The notes beneath the pieces were generated by a model. The model was not told the origin of the DNA. It searched no databases and saw only the letters and a list, made by a program, of their open reading frames with translations. A stretch of DNA of 64,000 bases from Collybia mongolica (lineage: Eukaryota > Basidiomycota > Agaricomycetes > Agaricales > Clitocybaceae), in NCBI GenBank assembly GCA_013420905.1, contig JAAXNY010000008.1, forward strand, positions 372,001 through 436,000. The letters run 5' to 3'. Positions 31,695 to 43,580 of this stretch are shown piece by piece; the stretch's first letter is position 1, and every line of letters starts with the position of its first letter. The position numbers were made by a program, and so were the translations under genes.

Positions 31695-33809
31695 ATGTCA
31701 AGCTCCATGCCCAGTAAATGTGGGGTGGTGGGTGTCACAAAACATACTTTAGACAACGTGAAGCCCTATCTGAAAGAGGACATCAACAAAAAGCTCTTTT
31801 TGGGCGCTTCCGTTGAAAGTTTTATCCAACATGCTTGGGGAGCTGACCCGAAAGGCATAGCATTCATCAAAGCACACTTCGGCAAAGACTTAAATCCCCT
31901 CAATAAAGGCTCTTTCAACACCTACCAGTCACTGTGCAAAGACTCGTCACATGAGAAATACCTCTATAAACCATTTCAGCAGATATTGGAGGCTTTGACG
32001 CACTCAGTCCGAGACAGCTTCAGGTTAGGCGAAAGTCCTTTTGTCTACTGAAATAAATTAGGCCAATATGTTAGGTACCCGCCAAAGGACGCAGGACACG
32101 TTCTCTAATTTTCGGCGCTATGCAGGTGATGTCACACTCGTCCAGTCCAGCTCCCATCCTCAATGTTGGGCATTCAACCTTTGAAGAGGGCGAAAGTCCG
32201 GAATCGACTCGGAGATTCGGCCTACAGGTCGCTACAGCCTCAAGTGAAAAATTTTATCATTTTACCTCATCTAGTATGCCCGGTCAGAAGCACAAACACT
32301 CAGAAGGCGGTCAAGGTCCAGCCGCCAAGCACCTCAGACCATTGGTGATCATAAATGATCAACTTTAGCTCACCACATATGCTTTAGAATGCATTAATGT
32401 ATCCGCGTGCCTTGCGCGTGCCATTATATGATGGGCATCTTCATCAACAAGTTCAAGGATTCGTTGTGGTATTATGACCGCGCATGTATCTTCCGGACAG
32501 TTGATTTCAACTTCAAAGAGACACCAGAGCTCCCGGCACTTGTCACTTTTGCTATTAGCGCCTGTGACAGTCTCCACACAGGATTTGATCCACACTTACG
32601 AGCGAATCCGACGAATATGTCGCCATCTAAATAATATTTTTTGATTATTACTTACAATTATATATTTCCCTTGATCAACCCGTTTCAACGGTTATCGGCG
32701 CGCACCTGGAATTTCCCCAAGTGAAATTCCAGATCAGCGGTATCTTATATCAGTATCGTGGCCTCATTGGTCGTGGAACAATGGTCTACGGCGGCACCCT
32801 GCTCTTCGACGATGGTCATTCAATTAAAAATCAGGCCATGAAAGTGAGCTGGCCTGTAGTTGTTCGCCCGTTGGAGGCATCAACGATTATGAAACTGCGC
32901 GCAGTCATTCCCGACCGGAAAGATCACCTTCCAGAGATCAAATTTTGCCCAACCCTCACTTCGAAGGAATTAAACCTTCCACGTATCGAACCTATTAAGG
33001 GTCTGACAAATTGTGGGGAACTCGAGGACAGGCAACTCCACGTCCTAGCGATGAAGAAGTACAAAAAACTTTGGAAAGTTGGTAGCATCTCTAATTTCAA
33101 GAATGCTTTCGTTAACTGTTTAGAGTGTAAGTGAAGACCTTTCAACTCCTGGTCTCACTGAATGATCTCTTCTTCAGGTCACTATCATGCCCATACCACG
33201 GGAAAAGTCCTACATTGTGACCTGAGCGAAAACAACTTGATGTTCGACCAAGATGGCGACGTGGTAGAAGGAATACTCACTGACTGGGATATGGCCTCGT
33301 TACTGGATGACGCTAGGGAGGTCCCAATTTCAACAGCACGTCACCGTACAGGAACAATTCCGTTCATGGCAACTGATCTTCTCCACCCAAATCCTCCAAC
33401 TCATCTCTATCGCCACGACCTCGAGTCAATTTTATACATCCTGGTCTGGGCTGCCATGAACTACGATCTCGGGAAGGCAGAACGTTGCAGTATCCAGGAA
33501 GATATCGCGTATTGGGACAACGACCTCACACGTTCGGGCCAAAGCAAGGATTCCTTCATCATGGACATCATGACATCAAGGAGAATGCTTGCCCAGGTCA
33601 GACCAGAGTTTGAGGAGCTTGCGAAGGAATGGATACGGCCCTTGATACGCCTGTTTTGGCTTGGTCGAATAGCGCAAGGGTCTGCAGAGGAGGCTCCGAC
33701 ACAGTCCTATGATAATGCCACATATGGAGGGCATGTAACTTTTCACAGTTTTATGAAAGCTCTTGGCCGCACACCTCGCCATCCCCCGAAAAGACAAGCC
33801 ATAGTATAA
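31695..33809 (+). pseudogene. FunK1-type fungal protein kinase, decayed
   Basis: FunK1 is a kinase family expanded in basidiomycetes. The N-terminal part is recognisable (YLKEDINKKLFLGASVESFI) but breaks at TGA 32049-32051 and again by stops and frame changes to about 32640. Within the wreck RYAGDVTLVQSSSHPQCWAF and LWYYDRACIFRTVDFNF are family motifs. From 32721 the kinase core is open: GLIGRGTMVYGG as a degenerate nucleotide loop, an intron 33132-33179, the catalytic loop LHCDLSENNLMF (HRD changed to HCD, CGT to TGT), TDWDMAS in place of the DFG region, and a C-lobe to the stop at 33807-33809. It lies in the centre of the inverted duplication. Family assignment is firm; it is inactive as a full-length protein. 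Confidence 0.85.
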
Positions 33810-34146
33810 CGCGCTCGCTCTGCTCTTTTTGCTACATTTGGGAATGATAATAATAATTGTTGTGTGCTGCTCGTTATTCGGGAACCTACACAGCTCTTCA
33901 GATTTATACCTGAAGGAGATCTTTCAAAGAGTAAGTACTCGACGTCACCACGGTTCTCTTGTACAGGAGCGATCCGGATTGAGGATTGGTGAGGCACAAC
34001 GTTGAGAACGCAGCACGTGTCACGTGCCAACGGGCGTCCGGGTCTGTTCCCTTGATGATTATCTCAGTCTAGAGTGGTGGCTTGGGTCAGAGTAGCGCAG
34101 ATAGATGCAAGTTTGGCAATAGGGGCAAAGTGGTCAATACCTGGGA

Positions 34147-34394
34147 CTCTCAGTAAAAAATAAAGTCATGCTTAGTCAGTGTAAACTCAGTAGTAATGAC
34201 AAAGTCAACGAAAAGTCTTACAAGAGTCAATAAAAACGGTAATTCAAACTTATGATTTTGTCAACTTTCAATGTGGATTTGGCCATTTGGGAGGAAATGA
34301 ATGATTTTTGACTACTTTGGGCTGGCTCTTGACCATTACAGTTGGGTGATGTCAAAACTCGCGACTAAAGTTTGACTTTATTTTTTACTGAGTG
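34147..34394. mobile_element. CTCAGT-type MITE, copy 1 (248 bp)
   Basis: Terminal inverted repeats C(T/A)CTCAGTAAAAAATAAAGTCA, a 3-bp target duplication GGA (34144-34146 and 34395-34397) and no coding capacity. It is nearly identical to 47685-47932, same length with only a few substitutions, so the family moved recently. A 3-bp duplication and a CAC-like end suit the CACTA group. It sits 64 bp from the inner end of the right duplication arm. Confidence 0.82.
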
Positions 34395-34611
34395 GGAACC
34401 CTTGTGACTGGTTGAGGCGTGGGAATATTGCTGTGCCTGTCCGGCGGATTACGTTGAGTGGTAATGAACTTCACTGAATTTTGTTCCAAACCTCCACCTT
34501 CTAATTTTTAGTATAGTAACTCTTGTCTTCATAACGGAGTGTCATGCCACAAGTTCCGCTGGTTGAGGTAGCGAAATAACGACTTTCAACGACGGAAGAG
34601 GAACTAGATCC

Positions 34612-35320
34612 ATGTCCGGAATTACCCCACCCTGGCCTTCGCTCTACAATCCAGGTTTAGAGATTCTTCATATCGATCATAGAAACGCAACACAAGCAGG
34701 TGGAGCGTACTTGTATCATGCAAAAGGTGCCTCTTCGTTGATGTCTCTTCTTTTCATGCATTGGTAGCTTACAAAATTACAGACATTTTTCGGTTCACGC
34801 TTTTTTGGACACTTCTCTTTTACACTCCTATATTCCTTGTTTGCGGTTCCTATGCATTCTGGAATCTAAACTTTCCGCCGTCTCCTCGCTCTTATCATAT
34901 CGTCAGCGATACAACTCGGGATACATCCTACCCACTCTCTCCTATACCGTCCGACACTCTCCTTCGTCCTTGGAAGCGACCTAAAGAGAAGGAACGGCGT
35001 TCCCGGCTCGCCTTCGCGCTGTTGGTCCTCTTAACCTTTCTAATCTTGAGCGTTGCTGGTGCTGTTGTGGGTTCGGCGGTACTGGGGTTCACAGTGACGG
35101 GGTTGTACAAGGCGGCTAATTTTAATATGTCGACGTAATTACCCTGCTCTTCACTGACTCCGCCCTCTCGTACTAATGTTGCTTCTAGGTGGATTCCATT
35201 TCTAATGGCGGTCATACAAGTACTTATTGGACTCTTGAGGTGCGTTGTAGTATATTTTGCTAGGGCATTCATTAAACACCTCAAATCAGCATTTGGCCCT
35301 CCATCATTGATATCATATAA
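34612..35320 (+). CDS. TMEM170-family membrane protein, intact right copy
   Basis: Four exons (34612-34726, 34783-35134, 35189-35239 and 35290-35320) with introns of 50-56 bases give 182 residues. The protein begins MSGITPPWPSLYNPGLE. It has a conserved IDHRNATQAGGAYLYHAKD segment, a first membrane segment (FTLFWTLLFYTPIFLVCGSYAF), a basic linker (RPWKRPKEKERRSR), a second (ALLVLLTFLILSVAGAVVGS) and a third ending IGLLSIWPSIIDII, the typical C terminus of fungal members. TMEM170 proteins act in shaping ER and nuclear-envelope membranes in animals; the fungal role is less clear. Reading only the middle exon (34761-35138) gives a truncated model. Confidence 0.85.
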
Positions 35321-36657
35321 GGAGCGAAGAACCGTTCATGAACTGTACAAGCTTAAATGTATCATATAATATGCGTTTTGACATAATGTTTGTGTCGCTT
35401 AGAGCCGATATCCTAATGGCCACATTCAAAAGCTTCTCCAACTCCATCAACACACTCAACCACCTCTCTCCTTCCCTCAAACTTCCAAGTCGGCCATACG
35501 TCATGGGTATCGATTGGGCAATTGTCGTCGCTCCGATTCACATCCTTGACACACGTGTCAGGACTCGTCATATCTATCAGGTTATAACCAGCTTGATGTA
35601 ATTTTTTTCCTGTCAACGATGTCGGCTTTCAGTGGCTGTTTTCCGACATTGCAATTGCAAAGTTCCAACAATCGCCCGACTCTAGGGTTTTGATTTTGAT
35701 TCCACGTTTCGCCTAGTCATGGTCTGACTTAAACCACAACTTGTACTGAAGCATGGTGAGTGCAATTGAATTTCACGCAAAAAGACATGCTTGCCAGTTG
35801 ACGATCAGATAGTATGTAATGGCATCGGGCTGCCACGAGCAGACGTATCTCACCCATTAGGCTTGGACACATAGAAACCCATAAATGGAATAAATTTCGC
35901 ATCATCGGCCTTCCTATCACGGTTACATCATATCATGCACTTGTGGGTACGTCAGATACACCCCCACCTTATTGATTTATTGTACGCTAGCGAAACGGAT
36001 TGTTCATCAGCCACCCACGAGCCCGTGATAAATCTCTCCAAGTGAATTGGATTTTAACATACTGCAGACAAATTGCAAAACGCCTGTCAACAATCTTCTT
36101 GGCCCTCTCAGCTGATTTCGTTTAGATCATGGCCATTGGTTTATGAGCCCATACCTTTCCCTTCGGCTTTCAAAAACACATTTCAAACCCAGACATAGCC
36201 GCTCATCCTCCACAGCCAACGTTTCCTTTGAGGGTACTTATTCATCTCGGTCGCCATATTTAGCTCAAGTCTTTCAAAAGCTGTCAAAGAATTTGAACCC
36301 ATGTGACCAAGAGAAGTGGATATTCCTGAAAACGTTTGGAATTTTATTCTCTTGCTATTTAGCATCGAACGCATTAGGTTAACTCACACGAGAGTTAGGC
36401 CGTTCAATTTGCATGCCATTTCCATCCACTTGGCTCTTCCTCTTGAGCACTAGGCCCACACATGGGTTTCGTTGATTCATCCACGTGACACAAGCCAGTC
36501 GTGAAATTGTGATGTGTCAACGTCCATTTACATACTCGTTGATCACACGATCACTCCACTGACCGAAATTCAACGCAGTTAAAGGGGTTGTGGAAGGTCT
36601 GCTGGGCCCACTTGTCCAAACGGCTGAGAAGAGACTCCCCCGGCGACTCCGAACTGT
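35321..36657. other. intergenic DNA of the right arm
   Basis: Sequence shared with 28100-29225. A frame at 35338-35601 matches one in the other arm but has no recognised domain. No other gene was recognised. It separates TMEM170 from BVMO. Confidence 0.4.
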
Positions 36658-36664
36658 TATAAAA
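36658..36664 (+). promoter_or_regulatory. TATA box of right BVMO
   Basis: TATAAAA, 56 bases upstream of the ATG at 36720 and conserved in the left copy. An out-of-frame ATG at 36680 lies only 16 bases downstream, so it is probably upstream of the transcription start. Confidence 0.55.
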
Positions 36665-36719
36665 CTCTAGGACTTCACAATGCCGGCCCAGATCACATCA
36701 ATACAGCGATCATCAAGCT

Positions 36720-38447
36720 ATGTCCATGAACAACATAGAAGCTATACCTGACCTACAGAACCTAGACGCTTTAGTCGTTGGGGCAGGCTTCTCAGGTGTA
36801 TTCCAACTCCACCAACTTCGCAAGCGCGGCTTCTCTGTCAAGATCTTTGAGGCTGGGGGCGGCTTGGGAGGAACATGGTACTGGAATTGTTACCCTGGCG
36901 CGCGCGTTGACTCAGATTTCTCCATCTATCAACTTGCGATGGAGGATTTATGGAAGGATTGGAATTACTCGGAGCGATTTCCCGGGCGGGAAGAGCTTCG
37001 CGAATATTTCCGCTACGTGGATGAGAAACTCAATCTCAGCTGCGACATCATCCTCAACACGCGCGTCGTTTCCGCCGAATTCAATACCAAGACTGACCGA
37101 TGGATCGTCACCACTCAGCGTGGTACGGTCGTCCACCCTCGTTTCCTCGTCCTATGTACTGGCTTCGCTTCTAAGCCATACATTCCAAACTATAAAGGGC
37201 TTGCCACGTTTGAGGGGGAGTGCCACCATACCGCGAGATGGCCTCAAAGAGGTTTGGAGCTCAAGGGCAAACGAGTAGGAGTCATTGGTACAGGTGCGAG
37301 TGGCGTTCAGGTGATCCAGGAATCGGGCCCCATCGCCTCCCACCTCACCGTTTTCCAACGCACTCCCAATCTTGCTATGCCTCTAGGTCAGCATAAGCTC
37401 GACCGGAAGATGCAGAAAAAGATGAAAGAAGAACTACAGCCCTCTATCCTCCGCCGACGTTTGCAAACTTTCGCGGGCTTTCAGTTTGATGTCATACCCA
37501 AAAGTCTTTTCGACATCACTCCCGAAGAGCGTCTCCTCATTTTTGAGGACCAATGGTCGAAAGGAGGGTTTTATTTCTGGCTTGGTGCATTTGAAGATGT
37601 GACCCGCGACCAGCCCGCAAACGACGTCGCGTATGCATTTTGGAGAAAGAAAGCCCTGGAAAGGATCAACGACCCGGAAATGCAACGAAAGCTTGCGCCA
37701 GCCGTGCAGCCACACCCCTTCGGTACAAAGCGCCCTGCATTAGAACAAGATTACTTCGAGGTCTATAACCAGCCCAACGTCACCCTCGTAGACGTCAGCG
37801 AAAATCCCATTACAGAGATCACCCCCAAGGGGGTTAAGACGCAAGATGGTGTTGAACATGAACTCGATGTTCTTGCCCTCGCCACAGGCTTCGACGCTGT
37901 TACTGGGAGTATCACCCAGATTGATATCAAGGGGACAGATGGTGTGTCTATCCGCGATAAATGGGCTAAGGGAGTGTCGACATATCTCGGCGTGATGACC
38001 ACAAACTTTCCGAACATGTTCTTCACTTATGGTCCCCAAGCCCCGACCGCGTTCTCCAATGGACCAAGTTGTGTTGTGAGTAGGCTGATATATTCTATCC
38101 TGCTCTACAGGCTAAACGGACCAACTCAGGAAATACAAGGCAGCTGGATTGTCGACTGCATCGACCACCTGCGAAGCAAGGGTTTAACGCGTATGGTCCC
38201 CACACAGGCAGCCGAGAACGACTATACAAAGCTTGTCAAAGATACAGCCTCGACGCATCTCTGGAGCCACGCCAAGTCCTGGTACACCGGTGCCAACATT
38301 CCAGGAAAAGTGGTGGAGCCGCTGAATTTCACGGGTGGTATTCCACTTTACAGTCGCTTGCTTAAAGAAAGCGCAGATGAAGGATTTCATGGATTTTCAC
38401 TTTCAGGTCGTGAGGCGGAGACAATGAAAGTCCTCTCCAAGCTTTAG
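36720..38447 (+). CDS. Baeyer-Villiger-type flavin monooxygenase, right copy
   Basis: Two exons (36720-38075 and 38130-38447) encode 557 residues. The 54-base intron is a multiple of three and has no stop, so an unspliced reading gives 575 residues with 18 spurious ones (VSRLIYSILLYRLNGPTQ) after GPSCV; the left copy, with a 55-base intron, confirms the splice. Motifs are GAGFSG, GGTWYWNCYPGARVDSD, the fingerprint FEGECHHTARWP, GTGASG and ATGFD. Expected activity is NADPH- and FAD-dependent oxygenation of ketones. It differs from its twin by many conservative changes, so both may have kept function, possibly with different substrates. Its neighbours outward are an F-box gene and transporters. 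Confidence 0.9.
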   Translation: MSMNNIEAIPDLQNLDALVVGAGFSGVFQLHQLRKRGFSVKIFEAGGGLGGTWYWNCYPGARVDSDFSIYQLAMEDLWKDWNYSERFPGREELREYFRYVDEKLNLSCDIILNTRVVSAEFNTKTDRWIVTTQRGTVVHPRFLVLCTGFASKPYIPNYKGLATFEGECHHTARWPQRGLELKGKRVGVIGTGASGVQVIQESGPIASHLTVFQRTPNLAMPLGQHKLDRKMQKKMKEELQPSILRRRLQTFAGFQFDVIPKSLFDITPEERLLIFEDQWSKGGFYFWLGAFEDVTRDQPANDVAYAFWRKKALERINDPEMQRKLAPAVQPHPFGTKRPALEQDYFEVYNQPNVTLVDVSENPITEITPKGVKTQDGVEHELDVLALATGFDAVTGSITQIDIKGTDGVSIRDKWAKGVSTYLGVMTTNFPNMFFTYGPQAPTAFSNGPSCVVSRLIYSILLYRLNGPTQEIQGSWIVDCIDHLRSKGLTRMVPTQAAENDYTKLVKDTASTHLWSHAKSWYTGANIPGKVVEPLNFTGGIPLYSRLLKESADEGFHGFSLSGREAETMKVLSKL

Positions 38448-38946
38448 GTGGGCGAGGACGACATTTGTCAAGTTTATAAACACCCTACGAGACTACTTTG
38501 TATCCAAATTCCGTCTCATTACTTCATCTGCATCTGGTCACGCTTGTAACTTAAATCTACTTGAGTAACTGAAACTCGTCCAGGAACTTGGCTTCGAAGG
38601 ATGGTCTCAGGCACCAAGGGATCACGAACCAGCGATGAATGATTCTTTTTTAAGCGAGATTCTTCGCTCCTCGTTCAGTGGTAGGGTTGTAGGGTCCATA
38701 GAAGTTCACATACAATGTGGAGTAGGCAATATACTAGGCGGTCGTTAACCATCTTCTGGTGAGGTCAAGGCGAAGCGCAGTTTTTGTTTCGAGATGGATG
38801 TTTCCATCGAGTACTAGCATGCACCAGGGTGTAAGTAAAATGGATGTCCAATCAAGTCACCCTACTCCGAATAAGTCTCACTTCCATCGTTGTTCCTACA
38901 GAACCCCGAAAACGCGGTCACGAGCCACATGCGACCTTCGCGTCAA

Positions 38947-40733
38947 TCAACAATGTAAAGAATTCAATGCACCACGCAAACACTGGCCACTGGCTGAGAC
39001 ACTAGGTTGTCTATAGACGTGGTGCTGGTCCAGAAGGCCCTCATCCATCCTAATCAAGCGTCTCCTCCATTGCGCCAAAAAATCGCCTATCGAGATGAAG
39101 TTCCAAATCAACATTCCGGGGGGAAACATAAAGCCGGATACGCACCACGGAGGCGGCCTCCGCACTTCGTATCGCACGTTTTCGCCATCAGGTCCCTCTC
39201 TTATGATGATTATCGTCTTCCATTCACGGCGTTTCTCGTCAAAAGCAGAATGGTCGAGCTGGCGCAATTTGGGGCACAGAATTACCAGGTTCATGATAGC
39301 CACGTGCATCTCGTTCATATCGTAGCCCACTGACTCCCAGATCCCAGCTCCGCGAAAGACTTCTAGATGCTGAAAACGACAGAGTATTCCATACCACTCG
39401 TCCTTCAAATGTAAGACTTCAGTTCACTTGTCACCACGCACCGGATATAATGCAAGCACGAACGATATTGATTCTGTGGGGTCCGTCTGGGCTCAAGTGG
39501 AAGGTGGGCATGGACAGCCAACTAATGTTTGGGAATTTCTCTGCTAGATCGTGAATGCCCTCCAATGATCCAAGGGCGTGTAACTTTAACATTCTGAGGC
39601 TCTCCCTATGCAGTAGATGCAGCCCTGGCATGTCCTCGGAACTAAGGGAAAGAATGTCAAGAAATTCAACGTGTCGTACGGTATTCTGCTTCTCCAGCGC
39701 CTCCAGTACCTGGCGTCCTGCTTTGAGGCGCCCGAGAGACGGAAGGCTATCAGTCGAAAACTCAACAGGGCCAATGGGGAACCATTCTAATTCCTCAATA
39801 GTAGGATGGTCCTCTATAAAGGTTGTCCGCGACTGGTCGATAGAAGGAATTGTCCCCGACAGAAGACGCAGCTTCAGGATCTTTAAAGCCGGAAAGTGAC
39901 AGTCCACGAGTTGCTTGAATTCCATCGGCATTTCTAAAAACTAGGGAAGGCTGTTAACATTCGTTTCGAGACGTAGTCGTGGGGGCCGACCTCCAGATCC
40001 GGCGACTGCTGCAACATACGGCAAACTTGTGTTCCGTTAGAGGGAATAGTACATGCGTGAGTGAGGAAGCAAAAGGACTTCAAACCAGAGATATCCCACA
40101 GCTGGGGCAACATGATTTGAGTGAACGTTTAAATGGTAATAATAGTACACAAACAGGATAGTCTGTGCCATTGAGGCACTTTCCCAGCATTGTATGACGG
40201 CCAAAATTTCCATGCAAAGCTAAGTGCCTCAAAGATGTTATTCCGCTGATGGTACGGAGAACTAAATTTTCTAGTGTCGGGTTTGGTCTCAGCACCCAGC
40301 CCGGATTCCAGGCGTACTCCCAAGTGAAAACCGTCAGGTGCCGCATATGTCGCAACGCTTCGCATAAATTGCTGAATCTGACGGTCTCATCCAAATTTTC
40401 CTCATTTTCATCAATGCTCTTGTCAATAAGGGAGGTCGGGAAGCGGTCTGGGGCCCTGTAGTCTCCCCGGGCGCAGAGATGGACTTCTCTAATATGTCGT
40501 GCAAGGTCTGACCGGCGTGCTAGATGAGCCCACATATATGGCATATGGTGGCGGACGCGGATTGTCCGATACTCAGTGTGATGTGGTATTACAGTTCTGC
40601 TATATGCACGCGAGGCCAAGGCAAGAGAGACGAGATCCTTGTGTTGGTCGAGATCTGCGATAATCTCCTCGCGGACTTCGTCGGGGAGGTGAAGAAAGGA
40701 TGCCCCGTCAAGAATCCGTGGCAGCGTCGACAT
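38947..40733 (-). CDS. F-box protein with leucine-rich-repeat-like C terminus
   Basis: Starting at ATG 40731-40733 (MSTLPRILDGASF), an F-box-like segment LHLPDEVREEIIADLDQHKDLVSLALASR precedes a region of LRR-like strands (LRHMRHLTVF, PTLENLVLRTISGITSLRHL). Splicing is needed at about 40107-40154. The next exon, LWDISGLKSFCFLTHACT onward to about 39948, continues the repeats. Then come 39431-39931 (FPALKILKLRLLSG, LRMLKLHALGSLEGI) and a last exon to the stop at 38947. F-box proteins recruit substrates to SCF ubiquitin ligases, and basidiomycetes have many of this type. Exact internal exon ends are not all resolved. No homology to the duplication arms beside it was seen. Confidence 0.7.
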
Positions 40734-41995
40734 TATTAGAATAGAGTGGGGGTTTGGGCAATTCTTGGCCTTCAGCCACTGATAGTCTGCTGGTTCTTGA
40801 ATAAAGCTGTTGATATCGAAGCGAACAAGTGATGGGTCATCGGAATTTGGGCTTGTTTTGCGCCACCTCGGTCCGGCTATTGTAACCGGCGGTGGTGGTA
40901 TTTCGTTCAAATGGAAGTGATAATAAAGTTATAATGGAGGGTATTCTGGGTGCAGGGAATGAACGTCTGGATGGCCTGTCAACTGAATGACGCGTAGATA
41001 CTAACACAGTATTTGGATTCGTACTGTGATTATACACAAACTTCGTCAGTGGCGCACAGACTGGGTACTTCCCACCCCAGGTATTTTTCCGATGAGTTGC
41101 AGTTTGATTTCGGAAGATATTCAGAAAGGCTTGCAGGTCAGATGGACGGTATATTCTGGCGCATGGTTGTACCATGGGCGTGTGGGTCCTGGAGTGGCAA
41201 TCAGTGGGGACCTTATTTCATGACCGAAATACAATTCACGTTGTCCGTGTCTTCGGATGCATTCACTAGAATGTAGGTAGTCGGACAGTGGGCAGGCACT
41301 TGGTAGCCTTCTAAGCATGTTAAGAATTGACAATAGGTAATTAACAGCTAGAGAAGAATGTAGGCGACCCAGGTTGTTGGAATCCTAAACAGGTTCCAAC
41401 CTGAAGCTTCAGAAATGAGACATCGATTGCTTGGGTCCGACGGAATCTCTTATCCATTCCCTTTGAATTTTACGTGGCCAGAACAGGCCTTCTGGAACAG
41501 GGCCAAGGGCACAGGGTCACCAGGACTTGATTATCACGATAAGAATAAAGTGTAGTACACATGTTAATGATGGAACGTGGGCAGTAATCTTTAATGGGAT
41601 CAATGTCCGTCGAGATTAAGAAGGCCCTATGACATAGTTGGGGCGAACCTGGGGGTTGGCGCGGGATGTGATGGGATTGGAATGATGAGAAGTCCTGACT
41701 AGGGAAAGAGTGGGAATTATACCCCCAAATGCATCCATGGAGCATTCTGTTCGTTTTCAAAATAAAACGGGGGGAGATTTTAGGGAAAAAGCACGGACAA
41801 TAATCTGTTAGAACGAGAAAATCAAGATGTCAACAAAACACGAGGAAAATGCAAAACAGGGTCACATGCTCATCACGCATTTTTTTTGGCAGGACCGCGT
41901 GATCAAACTGTGGCATGGCTTTCGACAAGCCCTGAGGCGTTTTCTCTTCAGCTTTTGTCTTTTCCCGCCATCTCTAACGAAATTCACGACTTATA
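40734..41995. other. no recognised gene
   Basis: About 1.26 kb between the divergently transcribed F-box gene and the hypothetical gene at 41996. Short frames on both strands lack motifs. It probably contains both promoters. Confidence 0.4.
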
Positions 41996-43580
41996 ATGCC
42001 TTTCCCATTTACATTTCGACTGCCGGTGCCATCGAACCCGTTTTCTAATGCAACGGAGCCGGCCCAGGCTCCACCTCGAACACCGGAGGATTCAGAATTT
42101 TCTGACAGGCGGTTCGGAAACCGTCCAGGAATGCATAAAATCACTCACAGGCGCCCATCGCCTGTCTTAAACCAAACCGGTGCTCCTATATCAAGGAAGA
42201 GAGGCTGGGAGCCAACTTTCGCAGAACCAAGTCGATCGACCACAACCCTTACCTCGACAAGCGGATATCTCGACACTCCAGCAAAGTACAGGCAGATGGC
42301 AGGAAATCAACAAGATGAATACCACGAGGCTGGGATGATGGATTCAGATACAGGTGTGTGCAGCGCCTTCGCCCCTTGGATTTGCTCCACCCTGCCTCGC
42401 GATTTGTACGAGGCTACAGACCACGTGTTTCCCCCCACCGATTCTTTTATATACCATGGAACCCTGGCTCTCGTATCATCTTAAACCACACTCATTCGTT
42501 CTTTATCTTCACCTCTTTTCTTTTCTTCACCATTCCCCCTTTTTATTTCGAATTCTTTACTCATGTCTACCCGTCTTATTTTGCTTCTCCATGTAGAGAT
42601 GCCACCACCAGCTAAACGCCGTCGCGGTCTCGCAGGCACTATCGTATCAACTGCTCTCAGCGCTGCGCTCATTGGCACCGCTGTGGGGCTTACGGTCTAT
42701 CGCCTGTGAGTAACTAGCCTCACTTCTCCTATTTGGGCTAATAGGCTAATTCCCACCTCTAGCTGGAGAGATCGCGGCAAAGAGCCTGAACAAATCACCG
42801 CACCACCACCACCGTATCAGCAAGAATGGAGCCCAGCCGAATCACCTACCCCTCCCTTCCAAATCACCCCATCCACCCCCCGAAGCACTCGCAAGGTCCG
42901 CGCACCCATCGCCTCCTCAAGCAAACGTTCCATCCACCGCCGGACCCGCACGCGAACGCACTTGCAACCCTCCCCCCCTCACACCACCCCACCCGTCCTT
43001 TTCCCGCCCCCACAGCCCGAATTCAACTTCGGACACGAGGGCCCCGAACCGGACGTGGTGGAAGATCAGGTTCGTCTGCCTTGTACCCCTGGTTAACACG
43101 TGTTTTAATTACCCCTTTTGACAGATGGACTGGATCGGCGACAAGCTGTCCATGCTGATCGAAGAGGGCAAGAAAGCCCTCAACAGAGAGGTTGTTGTCA
43201 TGAGCGACGCAAAAGAAGATGAGTTCGACGATGGTAGCGGCGCATGGGAGGAAGAAGACCCCCTCAACACCCGTCCCGCATCCGTATCCCGCACCTCCTC
43301 CATGAAACGCGCCAAACGCCCCCGCAGCATCGCACCCATCCCCTCCTACACATCATACTCCCCTTCATCACCCAGAAAGGCTGGATTTGATATCCAGTCG
43401 TCCGTCACCCTCCCAACCACCCCCAACCGCACACATTCCCGAGGCATCTCTGCTGAGTCCGGGCTGAATGTGACCCCGGCCAGCAGCTTCCGCGAGGACG
43501 AGCGGGCATGGGAGAGCCCCGAGCTCCGCGAATCGATGGAGAAGGCGCGCGCAAGATTGCTCCGCAACCGAGGGACATAG
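41996..43580 (+). CDS. hypothetical protein with one membrane segment
   Basis: Four exons (41996-42353, 42597-42705, 42763-43069 and 43125-43580) give 409 residues. The first intron is long for this region (243 bases). The N-terminal third is Pro/Ser-rich. Residues after PPAKRRRGLAG form a short hydrophobic stretch (TIVSTALSAALIGTAVGLTVY) that could anchor the protein. A Pro/Thr-rich linker follows, then MDWIGDKLSMLIEEGKKAL and a Ser-rich, basic C terminus ending ELRESMEKARARLLRNRGT. I do not recognise the family. Part of its 3' end is duplicated at about 47420-47625. The ATG at 41996 was chosen as the first in frame. Confidence 0.75.

Larger units (their letters stand above)
34459..38733 (+). 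repeat. right arm of inverted segmental duplication
   Basis: The mirror image of 25903-30096. Gene order from the centre outward is TMEM170, then BVMO, both transcribed outward. The centre between arms is about 4.4 kb. The shared block starts at GGTAATGAAC (34460) and fades out after GTAGGCAAT (about 38733). Confidence 0.85.
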
